This document shows, in pieces, positions 48,958-59,900 of a DNA stretch of 64,000 nucleotides. A model generated the notes under the pieces. That model had not been told where the DNA came from and made no database searches. It saw only the letters and a program-made list of their open reading frames with translations. This stretch comes from Andalucia godoyi (lineage: Eukaryota; Discoba; Jakobea; Jakobida; Andaluciidae), in NCBI GenBank assembly GCA_009859145.1, contig VRVR01000062.1:1-64000 (forward strand). The letters are read 5' to 3'. The position numbers and the translations under genes are program-made. How positions within the stretch are numbered: the stretch's first letter is position 1; each line of letters opens with the position of its first letter.

Positions 48958-51477
48958 TCACTTTGATTCAAAAAATCCTACATTTCGCAATGCAAAAAGA
49001 ACCTCCTGTCTGGAATCTCGGCATCGTTTCTTTTTTTGATGAGCTGGTCGTTTCCGGACAGGAAGCGGAGTTTGCTTGGCTCTGTTGAGCTGTACGGTTT
49101 TCAGAAGGAACCGACATTTTGCGTCTTCATACAGTCGTTCAGTTCGATCTGGAGTCACGGGCGAGAAGCGTCTGGGATTAGGAGGGGTTGTTGTCGGATG
49201 TTTCCGCAATTTTGTGGCGGAGAACTCCGTGTAAAGCCGGTCAATAACGGGAGAAGTTTGGCCACGCAGGGCAAACAATTTGGCTGAAGATGAAGGTATT
49301 TTCGGTTGAAAAGGCGCCAAGGTTGCTTCTTTTGACAGCAACACAGAGCGCAGATCCTCCAAGTTCTTTTGCTTTCTTTCAGCCCAAGATAAAGATCTCG
49401 CCATGAAATCTTGCATCGAAAACCGCGACCGTGAGGAGTGAGAAGCATTGTTACTCTGCTGAGCATCAAGTTTTTCAGCTTCTTGTTTGGATTTCTTTGT
49501 TTCAATAGAGCGTTCCCAATGCAGCAACCGAGAACGGAATGAGGACCAGTCGTCCGCAGACCCTCGCTGGGATTCCGATTTTGATGGCGGAGAAGCAGAA
49601 TTCTCTTTTCGATACTCTTCCAGGCTGGTGAGGCGACGGTGATTCCACTCATAAAGACGGCGAACAGTTGCGACAGAAAAGGAACGAGTGGGTACTCCTG
49701 AAGGAGCCCGAGGAATATCGGACAACCGCCGATTCAGGGATTGCGCTTGCGAGACTGATACAGAACGACGTTCGCGCTTAAGTTTTGACCGGTCTTTCGT
49801 CAAAGATCGGGTTTGAATATATATTTCGTTCTCAGAAAGGTGCTGCAGTCGCGTTTCTACCGAAGCCATATAAATCTCGCTGATCGCCACGATCACACGA
49901 CGTCTGTGCCAGACGCTTCGCAAGAATCTTTGGATACGAACAGCAGCGACGCACCTTTTTAACAGGTGAGTATTCCTGTGAAGCCGATACCATCTTTGGA
50001 TACACAACACATTAGCGATACTTTCGGAATAAGACAGCAACAGAGCATTGACCCGTCTTTGTTTGTAACTTGCGAATGCACGTTGAATGATCCTGGCCTG
50101 TTTATCCACAAGCCAACCATACAAAAAGTCAAACTTGCAAGCATCATGCAGTCGGATGCTCGCAGAATTTGAGACTTCACGAACAAAGGGCACTTGCGAA
50201 TCACAGAGCACCTCGAAAAGAGTGCTGCAGAATTTCTTCGAGAAGCCCGAAACCCGACGATGGACACAGAACGAAGTTGCTAGAGACGTCAGAAGAGATG
50301 ATACGCATGGAAGCAAACAAGTCAAAGATGAACTGAAATCGGGAGTGAATCGGAAGACGGGGACACAGCGTCCGGACGTGCGAAATTCAGAAAGAATAGA
50401 TAAATATAAACTGACCAACGTATTTGGAGTGGATGGCTTCGGGACAACCACTGCGGAACACCTCAGCAGCGTAGCCAGATCAGAAAGACCATGCCTCGCG
50501 TCTCTTGAATTCTTCAACAAGTTTCTCACTCTTGTAACCCTGATTGCGTCAAAATTCTGGATGGTCGCCGGAGGAAGCTGGAGAATCAACATGTGAAGAA
50601 GATCATCGAATGCGACATTGAAAAGCGTGTGTAGGCCGGAGCCTTCTTGCAACAAAGATACACCAGGGTGACCACCGGCTGCCGAAGGACGCCCAGACAT
50701 GATGGCAGAGGAAACCCCAAAAAGAAAACAAATCGACTTCTTTGAGGATGGCGATGACAAAGCGAAAGACCCCCATTTCGAGCTGGTCTGATCGACGGAA
50801 GTCAAGGAATCAAGTATCCACGCCTCGTGTCGAGCCTCCAAGATAAGGTGAATTCGCTGGGCAATGGAATACACGGCATTTCGAGAGAAATTAAGAAAAA
50901 GAAAACTAGTCTGACTCTCGTCGGGCATCTCAAGCAGCCAGCGCAACACACAGATAGCCAGCGGATCGCTGCGAGGATTCAACGAGAATCCATATTCGTC
51001 ATAGATGACAGCTGAAAAATCATAAAAGACAAGCGGAAATTCGCTCGCTGAGAGCCTGTTGAACAAACCATACTCATTTGTCCAATCCGTTGATCCGCGA
51101 AATCGACAATTACTGAAAGATGCAACACATCTGGAGAAAGAAAGAGAAGAATCCACCAATCGAACTATACACGTAGATTCTGTCAAAACAATATCCACGA
51201 CTGCGGAAACGGGAACAAGAACAGACTCTTCCGGAATCGTCACCCAAATGTCCGACCCGCCGATAAATATGGGTCTGTTGCCAAATGACGTCGGAACATC
51301 CGTGGGAATGCGACATACTGCAAAGCCATTCTCAGGATTCGAGGAACAATATGGCAAGCACTGTTCCGCCACTTGGTATCCACGGGGATCCAGAGTCCAG
51401 ATATCCGAACGTTTCAATCGTGTTTCTGTTGTCATTTCGGCGGAAAGGGATATTTCGTGTTTCCTTTTCCCCTCCAT
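48958..51477 (-). CDS. IQ-motif protein of unknown family
   Basis: The protein has 839 residues from the ATG at 51477. The N-terminal 450 residues resemble no family I know; they include predicted helical stretches such as ALHTLFNVAFDDLLHMLILQ. Residues about 455-530 contain several IQ-like calmodulin-binding motifs: ARIIQRAFASYKQRRVNALL, then VLCIQRWYRLHRNTHLLKRC, then AVRIQRFLRSVWHRRRVIVA. The rest is Ser/Arg/Lys-rich with coiled-coil tendency. ASPM-like or myosin-like scaffold roles come to mind from the IQ array, but there is no motor or calponin domain, so none is claimed. Confidence 0.7.
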   Translation of the reverse strand: MEGKRKHEISLSAEMTTETRLKRSDIWTLDPRGYQVAEQCLPYCSSNPENGFAVCRIPTDVPTSFGNRPIFIGGSDIWVTIPEESVLVPVSAVVDIVLTESTCIVRLVDSSLSFSRCVASFSNCRFRGSTDWTNEYGLFNRLSASEFPLVFYDFSAVIYDEYGFSLNPRSDPLAICVLRWLLEMPDESQTSFLFLNFSRNAVYSIAQRIHLILEARHEAWILDSLTSVDQTSSKWGSFALSSPSSKKSICFLFGVSSAIMSGRPSAAGGHPGVSLLQEGSGLHTLFNVAFDDLLHMLILQLPPATIQNFDAIRVTRVRNLLKNSRDARHGLSDLATLLRCSAVVVPKPSTPNTLVSLYLSILSEFRTSGRCVPVFRFTPDFSSSLTCLLPCVSSLLTSLATSFCVHRRVSGFSKKFCSTLFEVLCDSQVPFVREVSNSASIRLHDACKFDFLYGWLVDKQARIIQRAFASYKQRRVNALLLSYSESIANVLCIQRWYRLHRNTHLLKRCVAAVRIQRFLRSVWHRRRVIVAISEIYMASVETRLQHLSENEIYIQTRSLTKDRSKLKRERRSVSVSQAQSLNRRLSDIPRAPSGVPTRSFSVATVRRLYEWNHRRLTSLEEYRKENSASPPSKSESQRGSADDWSSFRSRLLHWERSIETKKSKQEAEKLDAQQSNNASHSSRSRFSMQDFMARSLSWAERKQKNLEDLRSVLLSKEATLAPFQPKIPSSSAKLFALRGQTSPVIDRLYTEFSATKLRKHPTTTPPNPRRFSPVTPDRTERLYEDAKCRFLLKTVQLNRAKQTPLPVRKRPAHQKKKRCRDSRQEVLFALRNVGFFESK

Positions 51478-51643
51478 CGTTGGCAACTTTCGAACTGGTC
51501 TTATTGTGTTTTATTTCGTTTTCATCGTCTCGACATAACGCTTGAAACGGAAACAAAGGATTTCTCCCCGTCCAGTGCTGACTACGGTAAATTACCTTCC
51601 CACCAGAAAGCACGCTGGAGAGGAAAAAAATTGCTTCCACTAC

Positions 51644-51717
51644 TACTCACGGTGGGGCTCGAACCCACGACCCTCAGCTCATAAGACCGATGCGCTAGCC
51701 AACTGCGCCACGCGAGT
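51644..51717 (-). tRNA. tRNA-Ile (anticodon UAU), intronless
   Basis: A full 74-nt cloverleaf on the minus strand: acceptor ACTCGCG pairing with CGTGAGT, D arm GCGC/GCGC around AGTTGGCTA, anticodon stem TCGGT/GCTGA with loop CTTATGA (anticodon TAT at 34-36), variable GGGTC, and T arm GTGGG-TTCGAGC-CCCAC, then discriminator A. A and B boxes are therefore present. A run of seven T (51630-51624, minus strand) about 14 nt downstream is a Pol III terminator. UAU reads AUA (Ile). Position 37 is G, where A37 (for t6A) is usual for AUN-decoding tRNAs, and there is no intron, unlike many eukaryotic tRNA-Ile(UAU) genes. Confidence 0.85.
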
Positions 51718-51784
51718 GAAAACAACTGACTGCATACCGTAGATTCAATATCATACCATTATCCCATTGCCAACTCGCCAACAT

Positions 51785-52327
51785 CGCCTACATTACACAC
51801 TGAACATGCATATCTACGAATAGACACAGTCTTGCATCCCGTTGCCGGGAAGGGGATAGGCACCCAACACGCCTCACGGCGTTCTTCAGATAGATGTTCC
51901 GCGCTCCGTTCCCAATCTCGATCAATGGGTGAGCCACTTTCTCAGCGTGACACGTTGTTCCTGAGAAGGGTGCATTTTGATGCTGACGGCCCTAGCAGCA
52001 GGCGTAGTGACACATGGTCTCTTAGGAGGTCTGCGGGACCTAGGAGGCCCTGGCATCGGGCGGCGTAGGCGTAGGCGAATGCGTCATCCCAGCGCACTCA
52101 CGCCCATATTTGAATTAAAACGTGAAACCAACGAATGATAGAATAGATGGCCACGGATGCTGCGTTAAAGAGTGTCGAAAATGCAGAGCCTGTGTCACCG
52201 GCTGAATTTTGGCCGAGCGTGCGTAAGCACGAATTCCTGTGAAACAAAACGTGCTTGTGTCGGCCAGTATTGACCATGTCTGTTTATGGATACCTTCTTT
52301 CTGTATGCATGACAATGACGTGTCATT
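51785..52327 (+). repeat. Interspersed repeat, copy B (left half)
   Basis: Colinear with copy A positions 765-1306 with scattered substitutions and small indels; the match ends in TGTCATT, after which sequences diverge. The right 300 bp of copy A are absent. It begins 68 bp from the tRNA gene and ends 187 bp before the receptor's first ATG. Confidence 0.85.
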
Positions 52328-52513
52328 ATTCAGCAGTTTTCGTCTTTTTGATTTGTGTTCTCGTCGAAAAGAAAGAAAAGAAGGACTGCTTTGCATGCTG
52401 GCGCAGTCTGAATTTATTGGCTCTTTTGTGTCGAGAAACTCCAGAAACTGCAAGATCTCTGTTTCTTGTCTTGTTCAGGGGTGGTTTTTGACGTTCTGAA
52501 ATGCGATGATGCA

Positions 52514-53896
52514 ATGACTACGACGATATTTTCTTGTTCGCAAGACAAGTTTTCTGACGGGCCTTCTGGTCTTCTTGACTATTCGGCAGGGATCTTCCCG
52601 GGGCGCTTCGTGTGCGACACGTACATGGACTGCGATGACTGGGAGGACGAATCTATTGCTCGCTGCAGCCCTCGGTCACTGGTTCTAGTATACTATATCT
52701 TCCTTCTTCTGTATGCAATATTGTCTTCATTTTGCTTGTTGTGTATGTTTCTCGTATATCGCTATCGGCATCATAAGGTGATGAGATCATCATCGTACAA
52801 ATTTCTGTGTGCAGTCTTGTTTGGGTGCATTGGTGGTTATGCAGCTCTGTTTCCTTGGATCGGAGTTCCCAACGACTACAAATGCCGGTTTCGAGCATGG
52901 ATGTTGGGTATTGCTTTCGTGTTTGGGTGGGGAGCGCTGTTTGCGCGCACTTACCGCATCGCAAAGATCTTTCAGGCGAACCGACATCTCCGCAAGGCTC
53001 CCCGCGTTCGAGATCTGGACCTCGCGATCATCATTGCAATTTTGCTGATCATCGAAATCCTGATATTTGGCGTTTGGGCAGCTCTGGACAACTGGAAAGC
53101 TGTTCGGAATTCAGACGGGCATTTGGTTTGTGATGCTGGGTACAAGCTGGAATTTCTTGCCGTATTGTTCATCTACAAGCTGATTCTTATGCTGTGGGGA
53201 TGTTGGCTGGCGTGGCAAACGCGGAACGTTTACAAGGAATTCAACGAGTCCAAATATATATTTGGTGCGATTGTGGCGTGGCTTGTACTCGCTGTTGTTG
53301 CGCTCCCTCTCTTGTTCACAGGCATCGTCACCCAAGGCGATCTTGTACTCGATTTCTGCATCCAGTTCATCTTGGTCGCGATTGGTATATCTGTTGTTGT
53401 CGGATTCATATTCGTTCCAAAGTTCTTGGCGATGTACAGAATGTCCAGAGACCCAGAGTATGCAAAGAAGTTTGCAAAGTCGCAAGATATTGGTACTCGA
53501 TCTGCCAGAACAGGCACGCTACATGCGTCGGAATTCAAAAGCCCTACCAGATCGCTTAAACCGGAATCTAACAAGCAGGGACATCCGGACGCCGGCGAGA
53601 CTGCGGCAGGCGCAATACGATTGACGGATTCGAGAGTCGAAAGAGCAAGTGTACAGCATTCCGAACAAGGTGATGATGTAGAAAATTTATCTCGTAGCAA
53701 GTATGCTTCTCTTCCCCCGTTGCCCCGTCCGCAAATCGATGGACTTTCTCCATCTCTCTCACCGCTCCCTCCGCCACCCATCCCGCGACATCTGTTCTCA
53801 TCTTCTAGTGTCCCTCTTCCACCCCCTCCTCGCCCTGCACAGGATCAAGCCCTTTCGCAAGCAGGAAGTTTTCCCGACGCTTCCTCGCGGATTTGA
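52514..53896 (+). CDS. Class C (GABA-B-like) seven-transmembrane receptor without an ectodomain
   Basis: The 460 residues begin at the first in-frame ATG. There is no Venus-flytrap ligand domain, only about 58 N-terminal residues with several Cys. Seven helices follow: TM1 (LVYYIFLLLYAILSSF), TM2 (FLCAVLFGCIGGYAALF), TM3 beginning CRFRAWMLGIAFVFGWGALF with the conserved Cys and ending ARTYRIAKIF, TM4 (IIIAILLIIEILIFGVWAAL), TM5 (LAVLFIYKLILMLWGCWLAW), TM6 (IFGAIVAWLVLAVVALPLLF), TM7 (IQFILVAIGISVVVGFIFVP) running into FVPKFLAMY. The FxPK at TM7 and the ALFARTYR after TM3 are class C hallmarks. The tail of about 165 residues is Ser/Pro-rich with PPPP stretches. The frame is open upstream to 52466, so a missed 5' exon carrying an ectodomain is possible. 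Confidence 0.85.
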   Translation: MTTTIFSCSQDKFSDGPSGLLDYSAGIFPGRFVCDTYMDCDDWEDESIARCSPRSLVLVYYIFLLLYAILSSFCLLCMFLVYRYRHHKVMRSSSYKFLCAVLFGCIGGYAALFPWIGVPNDYKCRFRAWMLGIAFVFGWGALFARTYRIAKIFQANRHLRKAPRVRDLDLAIIIAILLIIEILIFGVWAALDNWKAVRNSDGHLVCDAGYKLEFLAVLFIYKLILMLWGCWLAWQTRNVYKEFNESKYIFGAIVAWLVLAVVALPLLFTGIVTQGDLVLDFCIQFILVAIGISVVVGFIFVPKFLAMYRMSRDPEYAKKFAKSQDIGTRSARTGTLHASEFKSPTRSLKPESNKQGHPDAGETAAGAIRLTDSRVERASVQHSEQGDDVENLSRSKYASLPPLPRPQIDGLSPSLSPLPPPPIPRHLFSSSSVPLPPPPRPAQDQALSQAGSFPDASSRI

Positions 53897-54168
53897 TTGT
53901 GTGTGTGTGGTGGTGGTGGGGATTTGTACATTTTAAAGATTTCTCACGACTGTTTTTTTTCTGTCTTTTGCTATTGTTGTTTCATCCCTGATTGCCGTGG
54001 ACTGTATAGGCCCCAATAGCACTTCGGCATTTGCTGCGTGTACCGTTCCACAATCAGGATCGATCCGACGTCCGATCCACCGCTCGCCCTGCAAAACCGC
54101 CCCTCGAAGTCTCGTACGTTTTCCGTACGGTACCGGGCATCACGTACATCGGGATTCCATGTGGCAAG

Positions 54169-54210
<42 letters not shown>

Positions 54211-54429
54211 AAGAAAATAACAGAACAGATGTGTCACATACAAAATGAACCCTAGCGATATGTTTTGTTTGCCGAGCAAAGAACGGCCATCCGAAACACG
54301 AACAATTCACTATGCCGCTCTGCAGACATCGATGCATGTTTCGTCCCAGCGGTTCACCAATATTTTTTACCGAATGGATCTACAGATTGTGCAAGAGCCG
54401 AACAAATAACAGAGCAAAAACTGACATTC
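53897..54429. other. Convergent 3' region with (GA)n array
   Basis: It lies between the receptor and SDHA stops. A GA dinucleotide array spans about 54172-54205. No gene is supported. Confidence 0.6.
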
Positions 54430-56457
54430 TCAGTAGACACGCTTTTGTGGCGGGAATGGCTGAACTCCATCGGTATCGTTAAGGACATTCACGTGGACAG
54501 GACGGTAGCCAAGCTTGACCTTTCCAGTTTGGAGATCGACCCAAGACATCGTGTGCTTCATCCACGTTGCGTCATCACGCTCTTTGAAATCATCACGGGC
54601 ATGAGCGCCTCGAGATTCTTTACGAGCTTCGGCACCAACCATGGTTTGAACGGCGTTGATCATCAAGTTTTGCAATTCAAGAGCCTCAATCAGATCTGTG
54701 TTATAGGTCATGGAGCGATCACGCAGACGGACATGGTCCAACTGTCCATAAATGTCATACATCTTTCGAACACCTTCTTCAAGGAGATCTTGACGGCGGA
54801 AAACTGCAGCATGATTCTGCATCGTCTTCTGCATGGATGTGCGCACTTCTGCAACAGTATACTTTCCGTTCGAATGACGCAACCGGTCGAGGTTCTCGAG
54901 CGACTGCATGCCAGCATCCGCAGGCAAAGGCGCTTGCTTGTCACCAGGCTTGTGCTTCCGCTCGACGGTGTCTGCGCACGCACGTCCGAAAACAACAATG
55001 TCCAACAAAGAATTGGCTCCCAGACGGTTGGCACCGTGAACAGACGCACAAGATGCTTCTCCGGCCGCCATCAAACCAGGAATGATGGAATCGGGGTTAC
55101 CGTTCTTCATAGTGACAGCTTCACCAGTCCAGATCGTCGGAATGCCGCCCATATTGTAGTGCACAGTCGGCAAAACAGGAATAGGTTCCTTAGTAACATC
55201 CACTCCGGCAAAGATCGCTGCGGTTTCAGAGATACCTGGCAAACGCTCACGAAGCACTTCCGCAGGGAGATGGGACAACTGCAGAAGAATGTGATCCTTA
55301 TTCGGGCCAACACCACGACCTTCAAGAATCTCCACTGTCATCGCACGAGAAACGACATCCCGAGACGCAAGATCCTTGGCAGTCGGTGCATAACGCTCCA
55401 TAAATCGCTCACCAAGACCGTTCAACAAGAATCCGCCCTCACCGCGAGATCCTTCCGTGATCAAACATCCAGCACCGTAGATGCCAGTTGGATGGAACTG
55501 CACGAACTCCAGATCTGAAAGCGGCAGCCCAGCTCGAGAAACCATGGCATTACCGTCTCCAGTGCAAGTATGCGCTGAGGTGCAAGAGAAGTACGCGCGT
55601 CCATAGCCACCGGTTGCGAGAATGGTTTCATTTGCGCGGAAGCGATGGATAGACCCATCCTCCATGCACATCGCAAGAACTCCTCTGCAAGCACCGTCTT
55701 GGTCCATCAGCAGATCAAGTGCAAAGTATTCAATGAAGAATTTGGTATTGTACTTGAGTGCCTGGCCGTACATGGTGTGCAAAATGGCGTGTCCCGTTCT
55801 GTCTGCGGCGGCAGCACACCGCTGAGCCTGGCCCCCCTTACCATAGTCCAGTGACTGTCCTCCGAAGGGGCGCTGGTAAATCTTCCCTTCGTCGGTACGC
55901 GAGAATGGCACTCCCATGTGTTCAAGTTCACGAACAGTACTCGGTGCCTCCTTGCACATGTAGTGAATGGCATCTTGGTCTCCGAGCCAGTCAGAGCCCT
56001 TCACCGTATCGTACATATGGTAGCGCCAATCATCTCGGCCCATGTTTCCGAGAGCCGCGTTGATGCCGCCCTGCGCAGCGACTGTGTGGGAGCGAGTAGG
56101 AAACAATTTGCTGATGCACGCAACGTCGTATCCTTTCTGCGCCAGACCCATGGCTGCACGAAGACCTGCACCACCAGCTCCAACAACAACTGCATCATAT
56201 GTATGATCCACAATGGGGTATTCGCGAGAAATCTGTCCCTGTGAAGGTCCAGTCACGGGAGTCGTGCGTGACACCACAGTCGAGAAGGAGCGTATTGACA
56301 GAAACTACAGAGTGATTAACCAAGACACAGTATTGCATGAGCCGCATGGAGTTCGACATCAAAATGAATACGGAATAAAGAGGAAGAGGAAGAGGAAGTG
56401 CAAAGGGCGGCCGTGAGAGAGGGGAATACATACTCGTCTACCGAAAGAGGGCAGCAT
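54430..56457 (-). CDS. SDHA: Succinate dehydrogenase flavoprotein subunit, mitochondrial; two exons
   Basis: Exon 1 is 56457-56434 (8 codons) and exon 2 56304-54430. The spliced product has 632 residues and starts [19 protein letters not shown], an Arg/Ser-rich mitochondrial targeting peptide. Without splicing there is an in-frame stop (TAG) just upstream and no presequence. The mature protein has the FAD dinucleotide fold ([18 protein letters not shown]), the covalent-FAD site [53 protein letters not shown] and the C-terminus [11 protein letters not shown] ... [10 protein letters not shown]. It oxidises succinate in the TCA cycle and passes electrons to SDHB in complex II. It is divergent from the calcium channel gene. 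Confidence 0.93.
56305..56433 (-). other. Spliceosomal intron in SDHA (129 nt)
   Basis: The donor is GTATGT at 56433-56428 and the acceptor CTGTAG ends at 56305, phase 0. It is pyrimidine-rich after the donor; TTAATCAC lies about 10 nt before the acceptor, similar to TTATCACC in the intron at 7506-7636. Confidence 0.85.
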
Positions 56458-56911
56458 GACAACAAACGTATACGATAATGAAAAGATGAAGAAGGAATAA
56501 GAAACCAAAAGAATGAGTAAGAAGAAGAAAGAAGAGAGAGCAGAAAAACCAACAACATAAGGTCAAAAACAAAACAGGAGGAAAATTGAGAAAGCCGGAA
56601 AATGAAAAAGAAAAGGCTGGAGAGAGAGCAGGGAGTGCGACTGAAATTGCAGCATGGGTACCGGTTATTGGCACGCTGCAAAATTGCAATGGGAACGCGG
56701 GGGACTACAACAGGTAACGGCCGGCGCACGAAGTTCTCATTTCCGATTCCGTGTCAGGGGAATCTCGATTTCCAAACGAAGAGCAGAACCCCCCCGTTAA
56801 AAGAAACCGTAGAATTCTGGCTGTTTGTCTTTTTTGGTTTTAATGCAGTCGTGAAGAATTAAAATATCTAAATCTTAGAACAGCCGAGCACGTGAGAAAT
56901 CTGGAGGGGAC
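56458..56911. promoter_or_regulatory. Divergent SDHA/calcium channel intergenic region
   Basis: It is 454 bp containing both promoters by position. Purine-rich on the plus strand (56480-56640). No specific elements are recognised. Confidence 0.5.
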
Positions 56912-59900
56912 ATGCATGCGGGAGAGAAGACAGGAACTGCAGTTCCGTCACACGCAGTGTCGTCCTTTGATTTGCAAGACATGCAGCAGCGACAAATTGA
57001 ATATGACATTGACGAAGAAAGGCTGAAAGAAGAAAGTTCCGACGAAACGATTTTCGACGAAAAAGGATTTCTTTGGTTATCAAAACAGAATCCTCTGAGA
57101 AGGCTTCTTATGACACTGCTTCAATGGCCTTGGTTCGACAGATTCATCCTGGTCGCCATTGTCACCAACTGTGCGTTTTTGGCTGCATATGATCCTACAG
57201 AAAAGGACACGGAAAGGAATCGCATTTGTGATACAGCGGGATATGCGTTTACGGCAATCTTTGCTTCGGAAATGTGCATCAAAATTTTTGCTATGGGATT
57301 TATCCTCAATGATCATGCGTACATCCGGGATGGATGGAACGTCCTCGATTTCACTGTCGTCGTGACATCGCTCGCTGAGATTGTTGTGGGAACGGGAGTT
57401 TCTGCAATTCGAGCACTGCGAGTACTTCGGCCACTCAGAACCATTTCGGCGGTACCCCAGCTGAGAATTATCGTGGATACTTTAATCAAGTCGGTGAAGA
57501 ATCTTGCAAACGCTGCAGCATTGTTCGTCTTCTTTTTTGTACTGTTCTCACTCACGGGAGTCCAGTTGTTCCAGGGCCTGTTCCACCAACAGTGCTACCA
57601 GGCGACTGACATTTCTGTCCTGGACTCAACAGAACCAGACGCTCGATGCTCGGTAGTGGACACTGGTCGGCATTGTCCAGCTGGATACACGTGTCTGCCC
57701 AATTCCCCAAACCCTAATTTTGGGATAACCTCCTTTGACAATATGGGTTGGGCACTTATCGTAGTATTTCAGTGTCTGACAATGGAAGGGTGGACGCAGA
57801 TTATGTACTTCAGCCAAGACGCGTATGCTGGTTCGACGGCAATCTACTTCATACTCATCATCTTTCTGGGCTCCTTTTTCCTCGTGCAACTGACGTTGGC
57901 CGTCGTTAACGACATTTTTGAATCTGCAACGGAACATGAAAAAGAGCTAGAGGAAAGGATAGCAGACGTTGAAAATGAGAAACATGAGACGCAAGGGGCT
58001 AGATTCGCTGAAATCACGAGAGAAGCTGTTCGTGCAAGTAAGAACGGAACACGGAAAGGAGAAGACATGCAGGAAATCAGTTTTTCGCAGAACAGTTCTA
58101 AAGCCTCCGAGTCCAGCACTGTCGAATCCAAACGAAGCGAGTCAGATTCAGAGACCGACATCAGCGAGGTCGCAACACACCCCTGGCCTCTTTTAGTTTT
58201 GGCTCGTCTTCGGAAGAGATTGCGCCGCGTGATCAGCAGTCGGTACTTCGTTGGATTCATTTCCGTAATGATTCTGCTGAACACGGTCGTCCTAGCAATG
58301 GACTATTACCCAGAGAGTGAAGCGTATGCTAACGCCTTGTGGACGGCAAATGTAGTATTCACTGCTGTTTTTGTGGCAGAGCTTGTGATTAAGTTCATTG
58401 CTTTAGGGCCGAAACAGTACGTCTCAGACCGATTTAACATATTTGACGCGGTGGTCGTGGTCTTTTCCGTGCTTGAGCTCATCATTGGGGATTCCAACGG
58501 CCTCTCAGTACTCCGTATTTTCCGTCTCATGCGTCTCTTCAAGCTTGTGCGTTCATGGAAGTCTTTGAATAGTCTCTTGGAAACCATAGCGCGATCCATT
58601 GCGTCAGTTGCCTGGCTGTCCATGTTGTTGCTCTTGGTGATTTTCATTTTTGCACTGTTAGGAATGAGCTTGTTTGGCGGCAACGTGCAAGTGGATGGTG
58701 AGGTTCCGCGGTCAAACTTTGACACAATCTACTGGTCCATGATCACAGTATTCCAGATTTTAACTGGCGAAAACTGGAATGAAGTCATGTACAATTGCAT
58801 CACGGGGACATCTTGGGGGGCGGCATTCTATTTTGTCGGTGTTGTGTGCGTCGGAAATTATCTCATTCTGAATCTTTTCATCGCCATTCTTTTGGGGAAC
58901 ATATCTCCGGAAGATTCCGGTGACGAAAACACAGCAACCCTAGAGTACTCTGGTGACGCCGACGCGAGCAAGGAGCCCTCCGGACCATTGGGTGCGTCTG
59001 TTGTGCCACTTCCAACGACGAGTATCAAAGACGGATCGGATACAGAGCAGGAGGAGGAAGAAAACACACGGTCCGTTAGCAAGCAACAGGTGGAAAGTCG
59101 GGAAGACGCAGGATGCACTGTATTTTCGACCTCTCGAAACAAATCACTGTGCATGTTCTCTGAGAACAGCCGTGTTCGTCAGTTCTCTCACAGACTGATG
59201 GAGCACTGGTTGTTTGAGACCGTTGTCCTTCTGTGCATCTTCTGTTCTGCTGTGACACTGGCAATGGAGAACCCAAATGACGATCCGCAGTCGGAACAAA
59301 GCATCGTTCTCAACGACGTGAATCTGGCACTGACAGTCATTTTCACATTAGAAATGGTCATCAAAGTTGTTGCGATGGGATTCGTCTTTCATGAAAAGGC
59401 GTATCTGCGAGACAACTGGAACAAACTAGACTTCGTGGTTGTTATCGTTTCTTTGGCGTCGTCTGCGCAAGCATCAGAAGGGCTGCAGGTTGTGAAAGTT
59501 CTTCGGATCCTGAGGATTCTGCGCCCTCTGCGGCTCGTCGGGAAAGCCGCTGGAATGCGCGTCGTTGTTGACACACTGGTCAGATCGGTTCCGCCTATTT
59601 TGTCTGTTTTCCTCATTTTCTTAATCCTGCTAACGGTATTCGGCATTTTGGGAGTGCAGCTGTTTGCAGGGAAATTTTACAGATGCAACGATCTCGCTGT
59701 CGAAACAAAAAACCAGTGCACTGGGAACTTTACGGATCTCAATGGAAGCACAATACAGCGCGACTGGAGCCAGCCGATGGCGAATTTCGACAACTTTGGA
59801 AATTCCATACTAACACTCATCGGCATCATGGGAACCGAAGGGTGGACGGACGTTATGTATGACGGCATCGATGCTACTGACTATGACCGGCAACCTCGAC

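Larger units (their letters stand above)
51478..52513. other. Intergenic region with tRNA gene and repeat copy B
   Basis: It lies between the IQ gene and the class C receptor gene, which diverge. The tRNA-Ile gene (51644-51717) and repeat copy B (51785-52327) occupy most of it. The receptor frame is open from 52466 but without an ATG before 52514. Confidence 0.65.

Noticed and set aside
52255-52513. First exon of the class C receptor inside repeat copy B (ATG at 52278 with donor GTATGC)
   Set aside because: The exon phase does not fit the candidate acceptor TTCAG before 52480, and the sequence is shared with repeat copies elsewhere.
54265-55518. 417-codon plus-strand ORF
   Set aside because: It is antisense to SDHA, whose motifs fix the true frame.
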